Notes under the pieces: model-generated | What the model saw: the letters and a program-made list of their open reading frames with translations, nothing else | The model's database searches: none | Told to the model about the DNA's origin: nothing | Position numbers and translations under genes: made by a program | In this document: positions 37,829-42,500 of the stretch, one piece after another | Layout of the letters: every line of letters begins with the position of its first letter | Position numbering within the stretch: the stretch's first letter is position 1 | Assembly (NCBI GenBank): GCA_963170055.1 | Contig: CAUJGJ010000006.1 | Coordinates: forward strand, 195,235-237,734 | Direction of reading: 5' to 3' | Length of the DNA: 42,500 bases | Source: Halisarca cf. caerulea | Lineage: Eukaryota > Porifera > Demospongiae > Chondrillida > Halisarcidae

Positions 37829-38101
37829 TGCATGTGTGAAAGCCGACTACAGTTGTTATGCATGTGTACATACATAGGAACACACATGTATATTTGTACG
37901 TAGGCAACCACTATAAGCTACACAATGTTTCGTCTTCGGGTGCAATAGGTATCACTGTTCAGCAGAAGATAGCATTTCACTCATTGTTAGAATTCTTAGT
38001 AAAGTGAGTTAATATTATACAGCAGCAAAAATGTGTACATGTGTGTGTGTGTGTGTGTCTGCATAGTTCTCTAGTTTTCTGTTCTGTTTACTCCAACGGC
38101 T

Positions 38102-38554
38102 CTAACCTCGGTATTTGCAGGTCCACTTGCAGCCCTTCTTGGGACAGGAGTAGTAGCTGTAGTACTTATGACAGTAGCTGTAGTAGCCGTACCCGTGTTT
38201 AGGGACGCAGCATCGTTTTACTGGCTTGCGCTTCACACACTTGCAGAGCTTGTGATTCCAGTAGTAGCCGTATGGGCAGTAGTAGTAGCGATAACACTTG
38301 CAGGTGCAGCTAGGTTTGTAGAGGTAGTGGTAGCGAGGACATTTCTTGTAGCAGTGGCGGTATCCGCCATTAGGCTCGGGGTCAGCATTGGCATCTGGTT
38401 CAGGATCAGCATCAGGGTCAGGGTCGGGATCAGCATAAGCATCGGGGTCAGGATCGGGATCAGGGTTGGGATCGGGGTTGGGATCTGGGTCAGCCTGGGC
38501 TGCCAGCACAAGGCAGAAAACCAGTCCTGCTATGATGAAAACAGATTTCTTCAT
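38102..38554 (-). CDS. Secreted Asp-Pro / Tyr-Lys-Cys protein, copy 1
   Basis: 150 residues in one exon. The start MKKSVFIIAGLVFCLVLAAQ is a textbook signal peptide, cleaved after AQA; earlier in-frame codons belong to the 5' leader below a TATA box. Residues ~22-65 are almost only Asp, Pro, Asn, Ala and Glu in DPDPNPDP-type repeats and strongly acidic. Residues ~70-150 are basic and aromatic, with about 20 Tyr, many Lys/Arg and 14 Cys. They hold two CXCXC-like steps (CPRYHYLYKPSCTCKC; CPYGYYWNHKLCKC) and one terminal six-Cys unit (CC...CKWTC) like those of the large neighbours. It may bind Ca2+ or mineral through the acidic arm and cross-link through Tyr/Cys (inference). The adjacent copy 2 is nearly identical. 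Confidence 0.9.
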   Translation of the reverse strand: MKKSVFIIAGLVFCLVLAAQADPDPNPDPNPDPDPDPDAYADPDPDPDADPEPDANADPEPNGGYRHCYKKCPRYHYLYKPSCTCKCYRYYYCPYGYYWNHKLCKCVKRKPVKRCCVPKHGYGYYSYCHKYYSYYSCPKKGCKWTCKYRG

Positions 38555-38665
38555 CCTTTGCCGTTTGATCCAACAGTAGAAGCTACGAAATTCGTCTATG
38601 AATGAGTTCTTCCTTTGCTTTTGCTGAAGAAGAAAAGAAGTTGTCAGCTGCAATAAACCTAGCTA

Positions 38666-38673
38666 CTTTTATA
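38666..38673 (-). promoter_or_regulatory. TATA box of the 38102-38554 gene
   Basis: TATAAAAG on the minus strand, 112 bp above the ATG, conserved at the same distance in the duplicate (40630-40637). Confidence 0.75.
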
Positions 38674-39028
38674 CAGCTCCATCATCTACAGACCCTACCC
38701 ACTGTGTTGTCAACATGTATTTGTACCTCTCATCCGGTTAAAGACCATTTTAGGAGAAGGGGACCTCCTTGAGTCAGTAGTTTGCAAGCATAAAACCTGC
38801 CAACTCCACAACTGAATGTCAAATCATGTATTGTTGAAGTCCCCCTTCAACCCTCTGAACTGTTATGATGATGCTGTTCTGACCAAGACAGACGGGTGTG
38901 AGGGTAGATGGAGGACACGTGGTTCACCCTCAACAGATTTATGTCTTTGTTTTCAAAGATCCCACCTATAGGATACCAACCAAACCATTATTTCTTCTAT
39001 GACTTGCACATGTGGCATTGGAATTAAG

Positions 39029-39139
<111 letters not shown>

Positions 39140-39429
39140 TCATACACACACATGTACCCACACCCATACTGGTATAATAGTTGACTCCAATGCACAATAG
39201 CTTAGATGTGTGTGTAAATGCAGTGCACTTGTACCCTTAATACCAGTGTACAGACTTGTACATACATTATATTGTGTGTTTGTACAGTATGTGTGTGTGT
39301 GTGTGTGTGTGTGTGTACAATTAGCACTAAAGTTCGCACATAGCATGGATTTTCTTGCAGTTCTGGTACTGAAATGGGTTCTCTCATCCTGCACAAACCT
39401 TCTGTCCTCATACATGTCTTCCACTAATA

Positions 39430-39650
39430 TTAATCATACACACCTCCCACTCACTGTACACACCTCCAACTCACTGCACACACCTCCCACTCACTGTACA
39501 CACCTCCCACTCACTGTACACACCTCCCACTCACTGCACACACCTCCCACTCACTGTACACACCTCCCACTCTCTGCACACACCTCCCACTCACTGTACA
39601 CACCTCCCACTCACTGTACACACCTCCCACTCACTGTACACACCTCTTGC
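39430..39650. repeat. 20-bp minisatellite, copy 1
   Basis: About 11 units of TACACACCTCCCACTCACTG with TGCACA/TGTACA alternation. The array ends where duplication copy 2 begins. Confidence 0.92.
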
Positions 39651-39754
39651 CTGTCCCTAAGGGTGGTCTCTCAAAAGGGTCACTTCTGTTCATGTGTGAA
39701 AGTCAACTACAGTTGTTATGCATGTGTACATGCATAGGAACACACATGTATATT

Positions 39755-39878
39755 TATATGTAGGCAACCACTATATGTAGGCAACCACTATATGTAGGCA
39801 ACCACTATATGTAGGCAACCACTATATGTAGGCGACCACTATATGTAGGCAACCACTATATGTAGGCAACCACTATAA
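39755..39878. repeat. 19-bp minisatellite specific to duplication copy 2
   Basis: Seven units of TATATGTAGGCAACCACTA. Copy 1 has a single unit at ~37896-37915, so the expansion came after the duplication. Confidence 0.9.
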
Positions 39879-40064
39879 GCTACACAATGTTTCGTCTTCA
39901 TGTGCAATATATGTAGGTAGACTGTTCAGCAGAAGATAGCATTTCACTCATTATTAGAATCTTTAGTAAAGTGAGTAAATATTACACAGCAGCAAAAATG
40001 TGTACATGTGTGTGTGTGTGTGTGCATAGTTCTCTAGTTTTCTGTTCTGTTTGCTCCAACGGCT

Positions 40065-40517
40065 CTAACCTCGGTAGTGGCAGGTCCACTTGCAGCCCTT
40101 CTTGGGACAGGAGTAGTAGCTGTAGTACTTATGACAGTAGCTGTAGTAGCCGTACCCGTGTTTAGGGACGCAGCATCGTTTTACTGGCTTGCGCTTCACA
40201 CACTTGCAGAGCTTGTGATTCCAGTAGTAGCCGTATGGGCAGTAGTAGTAGCGATAACATTTGCAGGAACAGCTAGGTTTGTAGAGGTAGTGGTAGCGAG
40301 GACATTTCTTGTAGCAGTGGCGGTATCCGCCATTAGGCTCGGGGTCAGCATTGGCATCTGGGTCGGCATCAGCATCAGGGTCAGGGTCGGGATCAGCATA
40401 AGCATCGGGGTCAGGATCGGGATCAGGGTTGGGATCGGGGTTGGGATCTGGGTCAGCCTGGGCTGCCAGCACAAGGCAGAAAACCAGTCCTGCTATGATG
40501 AAAACAGATTTCTTCAT
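40065..40517 (-). CDS. Secreted Asp-Pro / Tyr-Lys-Cys protein, copy 2
   Basis: 150 residues, differing from the 38102-38554 product at only a few positions: DADADPDAN for DADPEPDAN in the acidic arm, CSCKC for CTCKC, and WTCHYRG for WTCKYRG at the end. All cysteines, the signal peptide and the reading frame are preserved, so both copies look functional and recently duplicated. The flanking promoter and leader are duplicated too, so similar expression is expected. Confidence 0.9.
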   Translation of the reverse strand: MKKSVFIIAGLVFCLVLAAQADPDPNPDPNPDPDPDPDAYADPDPDPDADADPDANADPEPNGGYRHCYKKCPRYHYLYKPSCSCKCYRYYYCPYGYYWNHKLCKCVKRKPVKRCCVPKHGYGYYSYCHKYYSYYSCPKKGCKWTCHYRG

Positions 40518-40629
40518 CCTTTGCCGTTTGTTCCAACAGTAGGAGCTGCAAAATCCTTCTATGAATGAGTTCTTCCTTTGCCTCTTCTGAAGAAGAAAAA
40601 GAAGTTGTCAGCTGCAGTAAACCTAGTGA

Positions 40630-40637
40630 CTTTTATA
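40630..40637 (-). promoter_or_regulatory. TATA box of the 40065-40517 gene
   Basis: TATAAAAG on the minus strand, 113 bp above the ATG, matching copy 1. Confidence 0.75.
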
Positions 40638-40992
40638 GAGCTCCATCATCTACAGACCCCACCCACTGTGTTGTCAACATGTATTTGTACCTCTCATCCG
40701 GTTAAAGACCATTTTAGGAGAAGGGGACCTCCTTGAGTCAGTAGTTTGCAAGCATAAAACCTGCCAACTCCACAACTGAATGTCAAATCATGTATTGTTG
40801 AAGTCCCCCTTCAACCCTCTGAACTGTTATGATGATGCTGTTGTGACCAAGACAGACGGGTGTGAGGGTAGATGGAGGACACGTGGTTCACCCTCAACAG
40901 ATTTATGTCTTTGTTTTCAAAGATCCCACCTATAGGATACCAACCAAACCATTATTTCTTCTATGACTTGCACATGTGGCATTGGAATTAAG

Positions 40993-41093
<101 letters not shown>

Positions 41094-41241
41094 TCATACA
41101 CACACATGTACCCACACCCATACTGGTATAATAGTTGACTCCAATGCACAATAGCTTAGATGTGTGTGTAAATGCAGTGCACTTGTACCCTTAATACCAG
41201 TGTACAGACTTGTACATACATTATATTGTGTGTTTGTACAG

Positions 41242-41258
41242 TATGTGTGTGTGTGTGT

Positions 41259-41321
<63 letters not shown>
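41242..41321. repeat. (TG)n microsatellite, duplication copy 2
   Basis: About 80 bp of TG with one CAG interruption; the copy 1 counterpart near 39292 is only ~24 bp. Confidence 0.94.
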
Positions 41322-41322
<1 letters not shown>

Positions 41323-41439
41323 AATTAGCACTAAAGTTCGCACATAGCATGGATTTTCTTGCAGTTCTGGTACTGAAATGGGTTCTCTCATCCTGCACAA
41401 ACCTTCTGTCCTCATACATGTCTTCCACTAATATTAATC

Positions 41440-41683
41440 ATACACACCTCCCACTCACTGTACACACCTCCAACTCACTGCACACACCTCCCACTCACTG
41501 TACACACCTCCCACTCACTGCACACACCTCCCACTCACTGTACACACCTCCCACTCACTGCACACACCTCCCACTCACTGCACACACCTCCCACTCACTG
41601 TACACACCTCCCACTCACAGTACACACCTCCCACTCACTGTACACACCTCCCACTCACTGCACACACCTCCCACTCACTTTTT
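41440..41683. repeat. 20-bp minisatellite, copy 2
   Basis: About 12 units of TACACACCTCCCACTCACTG, one more than in copy 1, with a different order of TGCACA and TGTACA variants. Confidence 0.92.
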
Positions 41684-41793
41684 TCACAGTTAATTACTTA
41701 TTATTAAATTGGAAAAGGTACAGTATATTCACATGCAGAAGATTGGTGGTGATGGGGTAATCGTATGAAATTAGAATGTGTACTGTGGAGCTC

Positions 41794-42500
41794 TCATAAA
41801 TACATAAAACAAGAAATTGGCATTGGATGAGGTACTAGAACTGAATAGTAGCAAATGGGTGAGATAGGTGTGTGTGACTCAGCAGCAGATAGTTCGGTGG
41901 AATCAGGGAATTGAGGGATGAATTGTGGCCTGGATCTAGAACCTCTGATGCAAAGGATGGATGACCTGGGCCATGATAATCCCAGATGGCAGCGTAACCA
42001 GCCCATTGTGGCAGAGTATGGCTGATTTCTTTTTTCCGCCAGGAGGTGTGCCGGCCTCTGGTAGAAGATGGTGGCCGCACATCCCATGCTGCCAGAGCTA
42101 CTGAAAACCAAAGAAGTGAAAGATCCATTATCAATCTCAACAATTCTTTGTTCATATGATCTCTTCTTTGATCTCTCGTGATGGTTGAAGCAAGAGGCCA
42201 GTCGGAACTTCTGGTTAGACTTGGCGAAGGGGTTGAAGACGTTTACATCATAAAATGCCATTTGTTTATGTATTTCCCCAGAAGTTCCTGGCACTGATAT
42301 CAACTCTTGCCTGGTTCTCTTGCCTGGTCCTCTTGCCTGGTCCTTCTCCTGATAGAGGCTCTATAGTACCGGTTCAAGCTTGACATCATGACATACCTCT
42401 GCAAGTAGCATACCAGTGAGGTCCCGTATCTCATTGTGTCTGATGGTCAGGGAAAGCTCCCCTAGGACAGCTGAGCGCGTGATCCACTGAAAAGGTCTCA
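41794..42500 (-). pseudogene. Retroelement ORF C-terminal fragment, frameshifted
   Basis: The minus strand encodes, in several frames, motifs I associate with the C-terminal region of reverse-transcriptase proteins from invertebrate mobile elements: FSVDHALSCPRGAF near the window edge, then IRHNEIRDLTGMLLAEVC in another frame. Next come AFYDVNVFNPFAKSNQKF and RSYEQRIVEIDNGSFTSLVF in the 42303-41794 frame, and CIRGSRSR near the end. Frame changes and a stop between these blocks show decay. The RT and nuclease parts would lie beyond 42500. Element class is uncertain (non-LTR type favoured). Confidence 0.65.

Noticed and set aside
38168..38605. Open frame opposite the 38102-38554 gene (and its twin at 40077-40568)
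   Set aside because: Antisense shadow of the Asp-Pro/Tyr-rich gene; the true frame has a signal peptide, conserved cysteines and a TATA box.

Overview
The window is animal nuclear DNA, most likely from an early-branching metazoan and plausibly a sponge. Evidence for an animal: spliced orthologues of SLC35B1, FAIM and CDK5RAP3 with GT-AG introns, TATA-box promoters, animal-type DNA transposons and non-LTR retroelement remnants, and very abundant (CA)n/(TG)n microsatellites and minisatellites. The sponge assignment is an inference from the style of the lineage-specific cysteine-rich proteins and repeats; no marker gene settles it.

Layout. 1-7600: mostly tandem repeats (including a ~2.4 kb satellite with a 27-bp unit at 3972-6414) around one single-exon gene for a secreted Cys-rich protein with an Arg/Pro repeat tail (2238-3083, minus). 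7620-8900 (minus): a four-module paralogue; a broken inverted copy of its N-terminus lies at 13391-13582. 10256-12452 (minus): six exons for the N-terminal ~174 residues of CDK5RAP3 (C53); no later exons were recognised. 13991-19036 (plus): a complete eight-exon SLC35B1 gene with a decayed pogo/Tigger transposon in intron 5. 20132-21897 (plus): a complete two-exon FAIM gene. 21898-25540: apparently intergenic, with MITEs, a perfect 57-bp palindrome and a long CA array.

25600-41800 is the distinctive part: a cluster of secreted Cys-rich proteins. A 1072-aa protein of tandem Cys modules (25600-29636, plus) is followed on the minus strand by an 863-aa CXCXC-repeat protein (30420-33976), a frameshifted tandem copy of it (34705-36842), and two nearly identical 150-aa proteins with an Asp-Pro tract and a Tyr/Lys/Cys-rich end (38102-38554 and 40065-40517), made by a ~2 kb tandem duplication. 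Although their bodies differ, all of these end in the same small six-cysteine unit, C-x(0,1)-C-x(10,12)-C-x(7,9)-C-x(4,12)-C-x-W-x-C, present once or twice. The larger genes also share an exon plan: a short signal-peptide exon, a small Cys exon, then one giant repeat exon, all joined in phase 0. I read this as an expanding lineage-specific family of secreted, disulphide-rich proteins, perhaps structural matrix, adhesive or mineral-associated material. The family resemblance is visible in the sequence; the function is inference.

The right edge (41794-42500, minus) holds a decayed retroelement coding fragment. The three conserved housekeeping genes (CDK5RAP3, SLC35B1, FAIM) are unrelated to the Cys-rich cluster, though the first two both act at the endoplasmic reticulum and sit head to head.
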